Shown: positions 44,301 to 56,065, counted from the stretch's first letter. The stretch: DNA of 64,000 bases from Faecalibacillus intestinalis (GCF_003024685.1 NZ_PYLQ01000001.1:124001-188000); one strand, 5' to 3'. Translations and numbers: made by a program. Notes: a model not told the origin generated them from the letters alone.

Positions 44301-44396
44301 ATAGAATTATTTCAAGGTGATAATACAATTATAAATCAACCTAAAATTATTACGGATGGTTATTATAAAGATTTTGGCAATTTGTTTACTGATTAG
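44301..44396 (+). pseudogene. DUF3990 N-terminal remnant
   Basis: 31 codons then TAG: IELFQGDNTIINQPKI...DGYYKDFGNLF. This follows the DUF3990 N-terminus (LYHGSN-x3-EKPKI...DFG-GFY), with HG now QG and the frame closed before the GFYTT motif. The rest of the gap to 44612 has only a 46-codon frame (44471-44611) without a ribosome site. DUF3990 proteins belong with ADP-ribosyltransferase-like domains. Confidence 0.65.
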
Positions 44397-44612
44397 CTAT
44401 ATTGTATTTTATATTGGAGAAATCATATATATTTAGATACTATATAAAATAGTTTACATATATCAAACAAATGTTGGAAAGAAATGTTAATAAATATCTT
44501 ATAATTATCACAGGTATTAATGAAAAACCAAGTGGTTTTCTCAATCGTATTGTAAAAATACAAAAATTAATTTATTTTTATATGGAGTGTAAAAAGGTAA
44601 AAGGAGAGTAAT

Positions 44613-45596
44613 ATGTCAGTTGAGAGAATAGGCGTTTCATCGGTAGAAAAAATTATAAATCAAATGGGAATGATTTTTAGAGAGCAGCCTGTGGATGATT
44701 ATGGAATTGATGCGCAAATTGAAATTGTTGAAAATAAATGTGCTACCGGAAAATTAATTGCTGTTCAGATTAAATCGGGTAACAGTTATTTTAAGGAATT
44801 AACACCAAATAGTATAATATATAGAGGAAAACGAAAACATTATGATTATTGGTTGAATCATTCTTTACCGGTGATAATCGTTTTGTATGATCCAGAAAAA
44901 GATAAATGTTATTGGAATATAGTTAACAAAGAAACAGCAATTTTATCTGAACAAAATTGGAAGATTGAAATTTCTTTTTCTAATCTTTTAGAAAACTCTA
45001 AATCATCTTTGATTAAAATTGCAGACAGATTAACAGAGTATGAAAAAAAGTTCAATACTTTTTTATTTGCAAAGCCATGGATGAAACAAATTATTTATGG
45101 AAATAGAATTGTTTTAAATGTTGAAGAATGGATAAATAAATCATCCGGTAGAGGTACTTTTAAGCTGAAAATAATTGATAAAAATGGTAATGATAGGCAG
45201 GTTGTTAATAGTACATTTATTGGGTTTGGAACAAAGCCGTATAATCAAATTTTTCAAGAATTATTTCCATGGGCATTTATTACTATAGATTACAATTATT
45301 ATAAAGATTATGATAGCATAGCAATGCGTGATAATGATTATGAAGCAGCTGAATATACTTATTTTGATTCTGTTGGTGCGGTATTTGATATGAGTGAATT
45401 TAAATATATTGTTCCCAAAGACGCACTACCAATAAAAAAATGGATGTGTGATCCTTGTAATATAAGACCGTACAGCATAGGTGGAGGGGAAGTAGCGTTC
45501 TATCAATTAATATTAGAATTAAATGATGTTGCAAAAGCATTTTTAATTTTAGATGATTTCATTAATGAGACAAATTTTTATACATTATTAAGTTAG
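44613..45596 (+). CDS. DUF4365 protein (PD-(D/E)XK nuclease-like)
   Basis: 327 aa. The N-terminal 150 residues match DUF4365: REQPVDDYGIDAQIEIVE, TGKLIAVQIKSGNSYF, YWLNHSLPVIIVLYDP and CYWNIVN. Asp33, Glu37 and Gln52-x-Lys54 form the nuclease-like site of this family. The C-terminal 170 aa is not recognised. DUF4365 proteins occur in defence islands and in restriction-like contexts. AAAGGAGAG ribosome site. Alone in its unit; the gap that follows (45597-45881) is AT-rich and empty. Confidence 0.82.
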   Translation: MSVERIGVSSVEKIINQMGMIFREQPVDDYGIDAQIEIVENKCATGKLIAVQIKSGNSYFKELTPNSIIYRGKRKHYDYWLNHSLPVIIVLYDPEKDKCYWNIVNKETAILSEQNWKIEISFSNLLENSKSSLIKIADRLTEYEKKFNTFLFAKPWMKQIIYGNRIVLNVEEWINKSSGRGTFKLKIIDKNGNDRQVVNSTFIGFGTKPYNQIFQELFPWAFITIDYNYYKDYDSIAMRDNDYEAAEYTYFDSVGAVFDMSEFKYIVPKDALPIKKWMCDPCNIRPYSIGGGEVAFYQLILELNDVAKAFLILDDFINETNFYTLLS

Positions 45597-45881
45597 ATAA
45601 AAAATATTATAGTGAAGAATTTTTTGAAATTATAATAAATATTTAACATGATTAATAATGTAACATATTCTTAAAAAGTATGAGATAAATAAAATAACAT
45701 TGATAAAGTATTAAGTGATTAACCGAAGAATAAACAATTGTTTATAAATTTTTTTTGATTTAAAAAATTACTAAATCTAAATAAGTAGGAATTGTAAAAT
45801 GTATAAATGAAGTATTTATATTGTGAAAAATTGGATGATATAAATATTTTTTAATTAAATGAGAAGAGGAGATTAAAGCAA

Positions 45882-46670
45882 ATGGAGACACATATTCATA
45901 ATCCGTATAAAGTAAATTGGAAAATGTACGGGCTTATAGGTGTGATATCAATTTTAGTAATGATTTTTGCTTCTTTTTGTTGCCCTAATGCACAAAATGT
46001 ACAAAGTATTATTTTTGATATAATTAGAAATTTATCTTACGGAGGTGTTGCATCTGTTTTTATTGCTTTATTAATTGAAATAGGAAATGTCAAAGAGAAA
46101 AATAATAAAGCTAATAATTTGTATGAAATGATTTATAGTGATTTAAAAATTAATATTTTGTGGTATTTGAATGGTTGGGCACAATTTTGTAATATAGTAT
46201 ACAAAGATAAAGAATACAAAGATGAAAAACATACTTGGACTGAATGGTATGGCATTGTTAAAAATCGTTTTATAGAATTAGATGACAAAAGACAAGAACA
46301 AGCACTAGAATTCTTTAAAGATGAATTAATATATAATTTAGATGTAATAGAAAAATCTATAGATTATATAAATAAACAACAATTTATTTTGAGTATTAAT
46401 GAATTATACGATGAAAATTTAAAATCAATTATTGAGAATTTTAAATTTGAATGTTATGGTGCAAAGTCATTTTTAAAAATAAATTTTAATAGTGAAAAAT
46501 TTTGGAAATCATTTGATGCAATAAATGAGGATTTAAAAAAATATATATGTAGTTGGACGGATATACAATATTATAATTATTATAAATTTAAACCTTTTGA
46601 TATTTTAACTAATAAAAGTGATATTAGAACCGCAATTATCGAGAGTAAAAAACATAATAAATTAAAGTAA
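45882..46670 (+). CDS. Two-TM membrane protein with cytoplasmic domain, unknown
   Basis: 262 aa. TM helices at about 14-34 and 49-68 with a short outside loop, then about 190 aa of charged, helix-rich cytoplasmic sequence (RQEQALEFFKDELIYNLDVIEKSIDYI). No enzyme motif. GAGGAG ribosome site. Two-TM proteins of this shape are common as membrane effectors or sensors in defence loci, but nothing here proves it. Downstream gene 40 bp away. Confidence 0.65.
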   Translation: METHIHNPYKVNWKMYGLIGVISILVMIFASFCCPNAQNVQSIIFDIIRNLSYGGVASVFIALLIEIGNVKEKNNKANNLYEMIYSDLKINILWYLNGWAQFCNIVYKDKEYKDEKHTWTEWYGIVKNRFIELDDKRQEQALEFFKDELIYNLDVIEKSIDYINKQQFILSINELYDENLKSIIENFKFECYGAKSFLKINFNSEKFWKSFDAINEDLKKYICSWTDIQYYNYYKFKPFDILTNKSDIRTAIIESKKHNKLK

Positions 46671-46709
46671 TTTTATTACACGAATTGTTTTAGAAAGGAA
46701 GATTAATTA

Positions 46710-47165
46710 ATGAACTCAATTTTAATTAAACCACATCATTTTATTGATATTATTAAATTATATGGATCTGGGATAGATAGATTTGTTCCTGATGAAAAAA
46801 TGGGACATGATTTTTATAAGGTTGCTAATGAAATTATTGATAATCCATCTGTTGATTTAAAATTAACAATTGATGGAGATGATATTTGTAAACCTTGTAA
46901 AAAGTATCACGAACAATGTATAGATCCATTAACACATATACAAGGATATACGAGTAAAGATGTTTATAATAAAACTTTAGATAAAAGAATTATAAAATTA
47001 TATAACTTAAATGATGAATATTATACGGCAAAACAATTATGCTCTATAATTCAAAATAATAAAGAATATATCTTTGAAGTCTGGGATGAAGAAGATAATG
47101 AGGTAACACAAAAAAGATATGAATTATTTTTACAAGGGGCTCATAAATTTTTAGATAACATTTAA
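46710..47165 (+). CDS. DUF1284-like cysteine-motif protein
   Basis: 151 aa. Begins ILIKPHHFIDIIKLYGSGID (DUF1284 has a similar RxHH-LxC start) and carries DDICKPCKKYHEQCID, the C-x2-C-x6-C motif of that family, probably a metal or Fe-S site. Function unknown. AAAGGAAGA ribosome site. Followed 16 bases later by another Cys-motif protein, probably cotranscribed. Confidence 0.7.
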   Translation: MNSILIKPHHFIDIIKLYGSGIDRFVPDEKMGHDFYKVANEIIDNPSVDLKLTIDGDDICKPCKKYHEQCIDPLTHIQGYTSKDVYNKTLDKRIIKLYNLNDEYYTAKQLCSIIQNNKEYIFEVWDEEDNEVTQKRYELFLQGAHKFLDNI

Positions 47166-47181
47166 AGAAGAGGTGATAGAA

Positions 47182-48081
47182 TTGTCAAAAAAGGAAAAAG
47201 CGTATTTTCATTTACCAGGATTATTTGAATTTTATGAATTATATAAAGTCTTTTTACCATTATTCTATCATCATCGTGAATATTTTTATGATTGGTGTGA
47301 AATAGGTTCTATTTATGGAAGTCCTGAAGATTGCTTATGGGGTGGAGGACGTCTTGGTGAAGGAAATCAAAATCCTTATGAAGTTCTTTCACTTATGGAT
47401 CAATATCATATTTCTTCGCGACTTACTTTCAGTAATTCATTACTTCAAGAAAAGCATCTTCAAGATAAAAGATGTAATGATCTTTGTGCTTTATTTGAAA
47501 AAAGTGAGGTTCAAAGTGGGATTATCATTCATTCTGATTTGTTACTAGAATATTTAAAAAAACAATATCCACGTTTTTATTTTGTTTCTTCAACAACGAA
47601 AGTTCTTACAAAATTTGAACAATTAGTAGATGAATTAAAGAGAGATGACTTTTTATATGTTGTTCCTGATTTTCGTTTAAATAAAGCTCAACAATTAGAA
47701 AGTCTTTTACAAAAAGATAAGGATAAAGTTGAATTTTTATGTAATGAGTGTTGTTTTATAGGCTGCCTTGAACGAAAGAAATGTTATGAAACGGTTAGCC
47801 GTCAAAATCTAGGAGAAGATTGTTTAGATCATGTATGCAAAGCTATGAATTCTCATGAAGGGTATCGTTTTTCTAAAGCTATGCAAAATTCGAGTTTTAT
47901 CAGTGTTGAAGATATTCAAAATAATTATCTACCAAAAGGCTTTTCTCAATTTAAAATAGAAGGTAGAAGTTTAGGGAGTGCTTTAGTGTTAGAATTTTTA
48001 CTTTATTATATGGTAAAACCTGAATATCAAATACATGTAAGAGAAGCTATTTATTTAGATAATATGTTAGATTTGTTTTAA
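47182..48081 (+). CDS. Unknown protein with U32-like cysteine cluster
   Basis: 299 aa from TTG at 47182; GAGGTGAT lies directly upstream and a GTG at 47173 would fall inside it. A segment FLCNECCFIGCLERKKCYE (residues about 190-208) has a Cys cluster like the N-x2-C-x3-C of peptidase-U32/TIM-barrel proteins; SSTTKVLTKFEQLVDEL and VVPDFRLNK resemble a barrel strand-loop series. Not assignable to a reaction. Downstream of the DUF1284-like gene. Confidence 0.6.
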   Translation: MSKKEKAYFHLPGLFEFYELYKVFLPLFYHHREYFYDWCEIGSIYGSPEDCLWGGGRLGEGNQNPYEVLSLMDQYHISSRLTFSNSLLQEKHLQDKRCNDLCALFEKSEVQSGIIIHSDLLLEYLKKQYPRFYFVSSTTKVLTKFEQLVDELKRDDFLYVVPDFRLNKAQQLESLLQKDKDKVEFLCNECCFIGCLERKKCYETVSRQNLGEDCLDHVCKAMNSHEGYRFSKAMQNSSFISVEDIQNNYLPKGFSQFKIEGRSLGSALVLEFLLYYMVKPEYQIHVREAIYLDNMLDLF

Positions 48082-48145
48082 AAAATAAGAAGGATAAAAC
48101 ATGTAAAGTGTATAAATTATTAAAGAAATAAAAAGGAGAACATAT

Positions 48146-48418
48146 ATGAAAATAGAATATAAAGAAGGTCTTATTGTTTTAAAAGATCAGGATGAAGAAG
48201 TCGGTTATATTAAATATGTTAGAAAAGAAGAAAATGTGATTGATGTTATTTCAACAGTTGTTCATGAAAAATATCAAGGTCAAGGGATGGCAGGAAAGCT
48301 TTTTGATGCTTTGATGGGCTATGTAAAAGACAATTCTTTGAAAATAATTCCATCTTGTAGTTATATTGAAAAGAAGTTGATAAAACTACCAAATTCTAGT
48401 GATTTTTTGCATAAATAG
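48146..48418 (+). CDS. YidJ/GCN5-related small acetyltransferase-like protein
   Basis: 90 aa. Short GNAT-fold family (Gcn5-related N-acetyltransferase, N-acetyltransferase-CG type): EVGYIKYVRKEENVIDVISTVVHEKYQGQGMAGKLFDAL contains the Q-G-Q-G-M-A acetyl-CoA loop and ends IIPSCSYIEKKL, typical of the family including the Cys-Ser-Tyr. AAAAGGAGAA ribosome site. Substrate unknown. Confidence 0.85.
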   Translation: MKIEYKEGLIVLKDQDEEVGYIKYVRKEENVIDVISTVVHEKYQGQGMAGKLFDALMGYVKDNSLKIIPSCSYIEKKLIKLPNSSDFLHK

Positions 48419-48479
48419 GGCAAAAAAGGATATTATACGCAAAAAATTAATATTTATACTTAAAAATAACAATATTTTC

Positions 48480-48508
48480 TTGCAATTAGGAAAGATTATC
48501 TATATAAT
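48480..48508 (+). promoter_or_regulatory. rpsU promoter
   Basis: TTGCAA (48480-48485), 17-bp spacer, TATAAT (48503-48508), 36 bases before the ATG. Confidence 0.8.
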
Positions 48509-48544
48509 ACTTTTGTAAATTAAGAGTCAAAGGGGGGAATCATC

Positions 48545-48724
48545 ATGGCAAAAACTGTAGTAAGAGAAAACGAATCTTTAGATGACGCTTTACGTCGTTT
48601 TAAAAGACAAGTATCTAGAACAGGTACCCTTGCTGAAGCTCGTAAAAGAGAATTCTATGTTAAACCAGGATTAAAAAGAAAATTAAAATCTGAAGCAGCA
48701 AGAAAAAATAATAAAAAAAGATAA
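48545..48724 (+). CDS. rpsU: 30S ribosomal protein S21
   Basis: 59 aa, normal S21 length. [39 protein letters not shown] is the S21 signature, followed by a basic tail ([16 protein letters not shown]). A very strong AAAGGGGGG ribosome site. Small-subunit protein near the mRNA exit/anti-SD helix. Single-gene unit with a clear promoter and terminator. Confidence 0.97.
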   Translation: MAKTVVRENESLDDALRRFKRQVSRTGTLAEARKREFYVKPGLKRKLKSEAARKNNKKR

Positions 48725-48731
48725 TAAAAAT

Positions 48732-48754
48732 ACAGCCTTCTTGGCTGTTTTTTT
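48732..48754 (+). terminator. rpsU terminator
   Basis: Stem ACAGCC (48732-48737) / GGCTGT (48743-48748), five-base loop, T-run. Confidence 0.85.
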
Positions 48755-48768
48755 ATGCCGTTTTTTCA

Positions 48769-48797
48769 TTGAAAAAATAAGTATCATTTAGTATACT
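48769..48797 (+). promoter_or_regulatory. Promoter of pyrC-pyrK-pyrD
   Basis: TTGAAA (48769-48774), 17-bp spacer, TATACT (48792-48797). The ~40-nt leader has no terminator or PyrR-type structure that I can see. Confidence 0.7.
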
Positions 48798-48844
48798 TTA
48801 TATGATAAAAATAAAGATGTTTTTAATCGAAAAAGGGAGAAACT

Positions 48845-50107
48845 ATGAAAACTGTATTAAAAAATGGAAATGTTTTTTACCAAAATAAAATTCAAAAATT
48901 AGATGTAGAAATTGATGGTGAAACAATTAGTCAAATAGGTCATGATTTAGATGGTGAGAATATAATTGATTGTACAGATCTTTTAGTAACACCAGGTTTT
49001 GTTGATCTTCATGTTCATTTACGTGAACCAGGATTTGAACATAAAGGAACTATTAAAACAGAAACTTTATCTGCTAAATATGGAGGATATACGCATATTG
49101 TAGCGATGGCTAATACAAATCCATGTATGGATGATAAAGAAACTATTGAAGATTTTATTCAAAGAGTTCAAAAAGATAGCTCTATTCACACATATACTTA
49201 TAGTGCTATTACGAAAGATTTAAAAGGACAAGAGCTTGTTGATTTTAAAGAAAATAATGCTTTTGATATTGTACAGGGATTTTCTGATGATGGAAAAGGT
49301 GTTCAAAGTAAAGAAATGATGGCAAAAGCCATGAAAGAAGCAAAAGCAATCAATAGTATTATTGTTGCTCATTGTGAAGATGAAGGAGAACTTGAAAAAG
49401 GAGCATGTATTAACTTAGGACGTGTTTCTAAAGAAAATGGTCTTGTAGGAATCAATAATGCTTCAGAATATAATCATGCTTTACGTGATTTACAATTATC
49501 TAAAGAAATTGGTAATCGTTATCATATTTGTCATATTTCTACTAAAGAAACTGTGGCAGGATTAAGAGAATATCGAAAACAAGGACTTCCTGTTTCAGGA
49601 GAAGCTTGTCCACATCATTTGATTTTAACAGATGAAAATATTAAAAACTTAAATCCAAATTATAAAATGAATCCACCACTTCGAAGTAAAGAAGATTTAG
49701 ATGCTTTAATTGAAGGGCTTAAAGATGGAACAGTGACATGTATCTCAACAGATCATGCACCTCATAGTGATGAAGAAAAATTAAAACCAATTGATCAAGC
49801 ACCATTTGGTATTATAGGTAATCAACATGCTTTTAGTCTTATTTATACATATTTAGTTAAGAAGAATTTGTTAGATTTAGAAACTGTTTTAAAATGTATG
49901 ACAGTCAATCCAAGTCAAGTAATTGGATTGGATCATGATATGGCTGTTGGTAAAAAAGCTAATATTGCTATCATTGATTTAAATGAAGAATATACGATTA
50001 CGAGAGATAATATTTATTCAAAAGCAAAAAACACACCATTTTTAGATACAAAATGTTTTGGTTTAGTGAAGTATCATATTTTAGATGGAAAAATAGAAAA
50101 ATTATAG
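48845..50107 (+). CDS. pyrC: Dihydroorotase
   Basis: 420 aa, class I type. Zinc ligands: DLHVHLREPG (around 58-67), His in VAHCEDEGE (around 176), His in YHICHISTKET (around 229), Asp in CISTDHAPHSDEEK (around 302). Reversibly closes carbamoyl-aspartate to dihydroorotate in pyrimidine synthesis. First gene of pyrC-pyrK-pyrD; GGGAG ribosome site. Amidohydrolase start MKTVLKNG. Confidence 0.95.
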   Translation: MKTVLKNGNVFYQNKIQKLDVEIDGETISQIGHDLDGENIIDCTDLLVTPGFVDLHVHLREPGFEHKGTIKTETLSAKYGGYTHIVAMANTNPCMDDKETIEDFIQRVQKDSSIHTYTYSAITKDLKGQELVDFKENNAFDIVQGFSDDGKGVQSKEMMAKAMKEAKAINSIIVAHCEDEGELEKGACINLGRVSKENGLVGINNASEYNHALRDLQLSKEIGNRYHICHISTKETVAGLREYRKQGLPVSGEACPHHLILTDENIKNLNPNYKMNPPLRSKEDLDALIEGLKDGTVTCISTDHAPHSDEEKLKPIDQAPFGIIGNQHAFSLIYTYLVKKNLLDLETVLKCMTVNPSQVIGLDHDMAVGKKANIAIIDLNEEYTITRDNIYSKAKNTPFLDTKCFGLVKYHILDGKIEKL

Positions 50108-50116
50108 GAGGAATTT

Positions 50117-50869
50117 ATGAACTATCAAGGGTTAATGGAAATTACAAAAATTGAAAACATTGCAGATGATGTTTATGAAATGACTTTAAAGGGAGAAGGG
50201 GCTAAATATATTAGCCAACCAGGTCAATTCATTAATATTAAGATCAATGAAAGTTTACAACCTTATCTTAGAAGACCAATGTCTATTTCAGATTACGATG
50301 AAAATACAATTGTGATTGTTTTTAAAGTTGTTGGTCAAGGAACAGAAATTTTAAAGAATAAACAAATTGGAGATCAATTGGATTGTTTAATTGGTTTAGG
50401 AAATGGTTTTACTGTTCAAGAAGGAAAAGCTTTACTTATTGGTGGAGGACTTGGAACACCACCTCTTTATAACTTAGGTAAAAAATTAAAAGAAAAAGGT
50501 GTAGAAGTGACAACTGTTTTAGGATTTTCTTCTAAAAAAGATGTTTTCTATATTGATAAATTCCAAGAATTTGGAGATGTATTAATTGCGACAATGGATG
50601 GTTCTTTAGGTGTTAAAGGAACAGTTATTGATGTTATTAAAAAAGCTAATTTAACATTTGATCATTATTATACATGTGGACCTGAACCAATGTTAGATGC
50701 GCTTGCTTTAAATTATCCAGAAAACGGACAACTTTCTTTTGAAGCGAGAATGGGATGTGGTTTTGGAGCTTGTATGGGATGTTCATGTAAAGTGAAAACA
50801 AAACCTTATAAACGTATTTGTGTAGAAGGACCAATTTTATTAAGTGAGGAGGTTATTGTAAATGGTTAA
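50117..50869 (+). CDS. pyrK: Dihydroorotate dehydrogenase electron-transfer subunit
   Basis: 250 aa. FAD-binding [13 protein letters not shown]-binding [13 protein letters not shown] and [11 protein letters not shown], and a C-terminal 2Fe-2S cluster with Cys in [13 protein letters not shown] plus a later ICVEG Cys. Passes electrons from PyrD to NAD. GGAGGA ribosome site; overlaps pyrD by 8 bases. Confidence 0.95.
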   Translation: MNYQGLMEITKIENIADDVYEMTLKGEGAKYISQPGQFINIKINESLQPYLRRPMSISDYDENTIVIVFKVVGQGTEILKNKQIGDQLDCLIGLGNGFTVQEGKALLIGGGLGTPPLYNLGKKLKEKGVEVTTVLGFSSKKDVFYIDKFQEFGDVLIATMDGSLGVKGTVIDVIKKANLTFDHYYTCGPEPMLDALALNYPENGQLSFEARMGCGFGACMGCSCKVKTKPYKRICVEGPILLSEEVIVNG

Positions 50870-51776
50870 TTTAAAAGTTAAACTTCCAGGTTTGGAAATG
50901 AAAAATCCAGTGATTCCAGCATCAGGAACTTTTGGATTTGGATATGAATTTACAAGATTCTATGATATTAATGTTTTAGGAAGTATCATGATTAAAGGAA
51001 CAACGCTTGAACCACGTTATGGAAATCCTTTACCACGTATTGCGGAAGGGCCAAGTGGAATGCTTAATGCAATTGGACTCCAAAATCCTGGTGTTGATGC
51101 GGTCATGTCTCATGAGCTAGAAGAACTTCGTAAATGTTATAATGATAAAGTCATTGCGAATATCGGTGGAAGCTGTGTTGATGATTATGTTGAAACTGCA
51201 AAACGTATTTCAACACATGATATGGTAGGAGCGTTAGAACTTAATATTTCTTGTCCAAATGTTCATAGTGGAGGTATTCAATTTGGTACAAATCCACAAA
51301 TGGCTGCGGATGTTACACGTAAAGTAAAAGCCGTTTCCCAAAAACCGGTTTATGTTAAACTTTCTCCTAATGTAACAGATATCGTTGAAATGGCAAAGGC
51401 TGTAGAAGAAGCTGGAGCTGATGGAATTACAATGATCAATACTTTAGTAGGTATGCGTTTTAATATCAAAACTGGAAAACCGATTATCGCTAATGGAACA
51501 GGTGGTTATTCAGGACCAGCTATTTTCCCAGTAGCTTTACGTATGGTTCATCAAGTAAGTAAAGCTGTTAAGATTCCAGTAATTGGTATGGGTGGTATTT
51601 CAAGTGCCCATGATGTTATTGAAATGATGGTTGCAGGCGCAAGCGCTGTGGCGATTGGTTGTCAAAACCTTGTTGATCCATATGCTTGTTATAAAATTAT
51701 TCAAGATTTACCAAAGGAACTTGAAAAGCTTGGTGTTGAAGATATTAATGATATTGTTGGATTATCACATCAATAA
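50862..51776 (+). CDS. pyrD: Dihydroorotate dehydrogenase, class 1B catalytic subunit
   Basis: 304 aa TIM-barrel flavoprotein. [13 protein letters not shown]-terminal loop, [14 protein letters not shown] with the catalytic Cys, and FMN phosphate-binding [10 protein letters not shown] / [10 protein letters not shown]. The presence of pyrK assigns class 1B. Oxidises dihydroorotate to orotate. Last gene; strong terminator follows. Confidence 0.95.
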   Translation: MVNLKVKLPGLEMKNPVIPASGTFGFGYEFTRFYDINVLGSIMIKGTTLEPRYGNPLPRIAEGPSGMLNAIGLQNPGVDAVMSHELEELRKCYNDKVIANIGGSCVDDYVETAKRISTHDMVGALELNISCPNVHSGGIQFGTNPQMAADVTRKVKAVSQKPVYVKLSPNVTDIVEMAKAVEEAGADGITMINTLVGMRFNIKTGKPIIANGTGGYSGPAIFPVALRMVHQVSKAVKIPVIGMGGISSAHDVIEMMVAGASAVAIGCQNLVDPYACYKIIQDLPKELEKLGVEDINDIVGLSHQ

Positions 51777-51803
51777 AAAGAGAAATGAAAGATTTCTCTT
51801 TTT
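51775..51803 (+). terminator. Terminator of the pyr operon
   Basis: 12-bp perfect stem AAAAAGAGAAAT (51775-51786) / ATTTCTCTTTTT (51792-51803), loop GAAAG. Confidence 0.87.
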
Positions 51804-51849
51804 CTATCATTATCCATGTAATATAATAAGATAAATAGGGGTGAAATAA

Positions 51850-54000
51850 ATGGATTTAGATACATTGTTAAATAAAAATCAAAAAGAAGCAGCAACGTAT
51901 TTAGATAGTCACTTAAGAATTATTGCGGGGGCAGGTTCTGGAAAAACAAGAGTTGTGACTTATCGTATTGCACATTTAATACAGGATGTAGGAATTGATC
52001 CTCGTTCTATTTTGGCAATTACTTTTACCAATAAAGCTGCTAACGAGATGAAAGAAAGAGTGAATGAAGTTGTAGGTATTCATGGAAGTGGAACACTTAT
52101 TTGTACGATTCATTCTTTATGTGTGAGATTTTTAAGACAACATATTAATGTTTTAAATTATCCAAGTAATTTTACAATTATGGATGAAGAAGATCAAAAA
52201 GCACTTATTAAAAAGCTTTATACACAATTAGAAATAGATGCAAAAGTTATTTCTATTAAAAGTATGATCAATACAATTTCTTCATATAAAACAGCAAGAG
52301 TTTCTCCACAAAGAGCTATTGAATTAGCTGGACAATTTTCAGGAGAACTCAAAAAAGCAAAAGTCTATGAAGCCTATGAAAACTATAAAGAAGATCATTT
52401 CTTATTAGATTTTGATGATTTATTATTAAAAGCAGTTTATATTTTGGATAATTATCCAGATATATTAGAAAAATGGCAAAGAAAATTCCAATATATTCAT
52501 GTAGATGAATTCCAAGATGTAGGTGAAATTGAATATCATTTAGTTCAATTATTATCAAAATATGCCATTGTTTGTGTCGTTGGAGATCCTGATCAAACAA
52601 TTTATAGCTTTAGAGGAGCAGATGTTCATTTTATTTTAGATTTTGATAAAGATTTCAAACCTAATAAAACAATTATTCTTGATCAAAACTATCGTTCAAC
52701 TGGAAATATATTAAAAGTATCAAATAATTTAATTCGTAAAAATAGTCAACGTTTAGAAAAGAATCTTTTTACAAAGCAAACAGGTGGAGAAGATGTGATT
52801 CACCATGTTGCTAAAAGTGAAGAAGAGGAAGCTAATTGGATTGCTAATAAAATCGAAGATATTGTAAATAATCAAGATGGGGTTAATTATCGTGATATTG
52901 CAATTTTATATCGTGCAAACTATTTATCACGTACGATTGAACAAGTATTGATTCGTAAAGGAATTGATTATCGTATTTTTGGGGGGTTAAAATTCTTTAA
53001 TCGTAAAGAAGTTAAAGATGCTTTAAGCTATTTAAGACTTGTTTGTAATCAAGAAGATTTAGCGTTTGAAAGAATTATTAATACACCAGCTAGAGGTATT
53101 GGTAAAAAAACATTAGAAAATATTCAATTAGTAGCACTTAATCATCAAATTTCACTTTATGATGCTTTAACGCTTCATAGTGATGAAATTAGACTATCTA
53201 ATAAATCTAAAAAAGAAGTGCGAATTTTAGTTGAAGCAATTGAAAAAGCAAGACGTTCAACTTTACCATTACATGAAATGTTTGAACAATTAATGATTGA
53301 TGTAGGCTACATCGATATGTTAAAAAATGATTTAGAAGATAATCGAATTGATAATATTCATGAATTACAACGTTCTATTTATGATTTTCAAGTTTCTCAT
53401 GAGGATGCACCAACTTTAGAAAATTATTTACAAGATATTTCTTTATATACAGATAATGATTCTATTGATCAAGGGCAATATGTTTCTTTAATGTCTATTC
53501 ATATGGCTAAAGGTCTAGAATTTGATTATGTCTTTGTTTTAGGCTTATCTGAAGGAATTTTCCCAAGCTTTAGAAGTTTAGCTGAAGATGGAGATGATGG
53601 TCTTGAAGAAGAAAGAAGACTCGCATATGTAGCCTTTACAAGAGCGAGAAAACAGCTTTTCTTAACAGATAGTGAAGGATTTAGTTTTGTAACAGATTCA
53701 CCTAAAATTTCTAGTCGTTTCATTGATGAAGTAGGAAATGAAGGAATTATTCATAGCGGAAGTAAGCCTCGTTTTAAAACAACAGATTATGTACCTAAAC
53801 AAACAGTGTCTAAAGCAGAATTAATTGGAGATAATAAAGTTGATGATTGGAAAGTAGGAGACCTTGTAAATCATGATATTTTTGGTAAGGGTGTTGTTGT
53901 TAAGGTCAATAAGAATATTTTAGATATTGCTTTTGAGCTTCCAGCAGGACTGAAGTCTTTAATGGCCAATCATAAAGCATTAAAAAAACTTACAAATTAG
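51850..54000 (+). CDS. pcrA: UvrD/PcrA-type DNA helicase
   Basis: 716 aa SF1A helicase. Q motif LNKNQKEAA, Walker A AGAGSGKTRV (around 27-36), motif Ia, motif II VDEFQDVGEIEY, motif III GDPDQTIYSFRGAD, motif IV QNYRS, motif V HMAKGLEFDYVF, motif VI RRLAYVAFTRARK. C-terminal tail ends with the RNA-polymerase-binding Tudor-like segment (VNHDIFGKGVVVKV). 3'-5' helicase in repair and replication-restart. Heads the pcrA-ligA-camS cluster typical of Firmicutes. Confidence 0.95.
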   Translation: MDLDTLLNKNQKEAATYLDSHLRIIAGAGSGKTRVVTYRIAHLIQDVGIDPRSILAITFTNKAANEMKERVNEVVGIHGSGTLICTIHSLCVRFLRQHINVLNYPSNFTIMDEEDQKALIKKLYTQLEIDAKVISIKSMINTISSYKTARVSPQRAIELAGQFSGELKKAKVYEAYENYKEDHFLLDFDDLLLKAVYILDNYPDILEKWQRKFQYIHVDEFQDVGEIEYHLVQLLSKYAIVCVVGDPDQTIYSFRGADVHFILDFDKDFKPNKTIILDQNYRSTGNILKVSNNLIRKNSQRLEKNLFTKQTGGEDVIHHVAKSEEEEANWIANKIEDIVNNQDGVNYRDIAILYRANYLSRTIEQVLIRKGIDYRIFGGLKFFNRKEVKDALSYLRLVCNQEDLAFERIINTPARGIGKKTLENIQLVALNHQISLYDALTLHSDEIRLSNKSKKEVRILVEAIEKARRSTLPLHEMFEQLMIDVGYIDMLKNDLEDNRIDNIHELQRSIYDFQVSHEDAPTLENYLQDISLYTDNDSIDQGQYVSLMSIHMAKGLEFDYVFVLGLSEGIFPSFRSLAEDGDDGLEEERRLAYVAFTRARKQLFLTDSEGFSFVTDSPKISSRFIDEVGNEGIIHSGSKPRFKTTDYVPKQTVSKAELIGDNKVDDWKVGDLVNHDIFGKGVVVKVNKNILDIAFELPAGLKSLMANHKALKKLTN

Positions 54001-54023
54001 AGAATTCTTAGAATTCTCTTTTT
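53999..54023 (+). terminator. Terminator between pcrA and ligA
   Basis: Stem AGAGAATTC (53999-54007) / GAATTCTCT (54011-54019), then T-run. Confidence 0.8.
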
Positions 54024-54025
54024 AG

Positions 54026-56065
<2,040 letters not shown>

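Noticed and set aside
44471-44611. 46-codon frame between the DUF3990 remnant and DUF4365
   Set aside because: No ribosome site before the ATG; the 3' end is the ribosome site of the next gene; no recognisable pattern. Left as possible decay.
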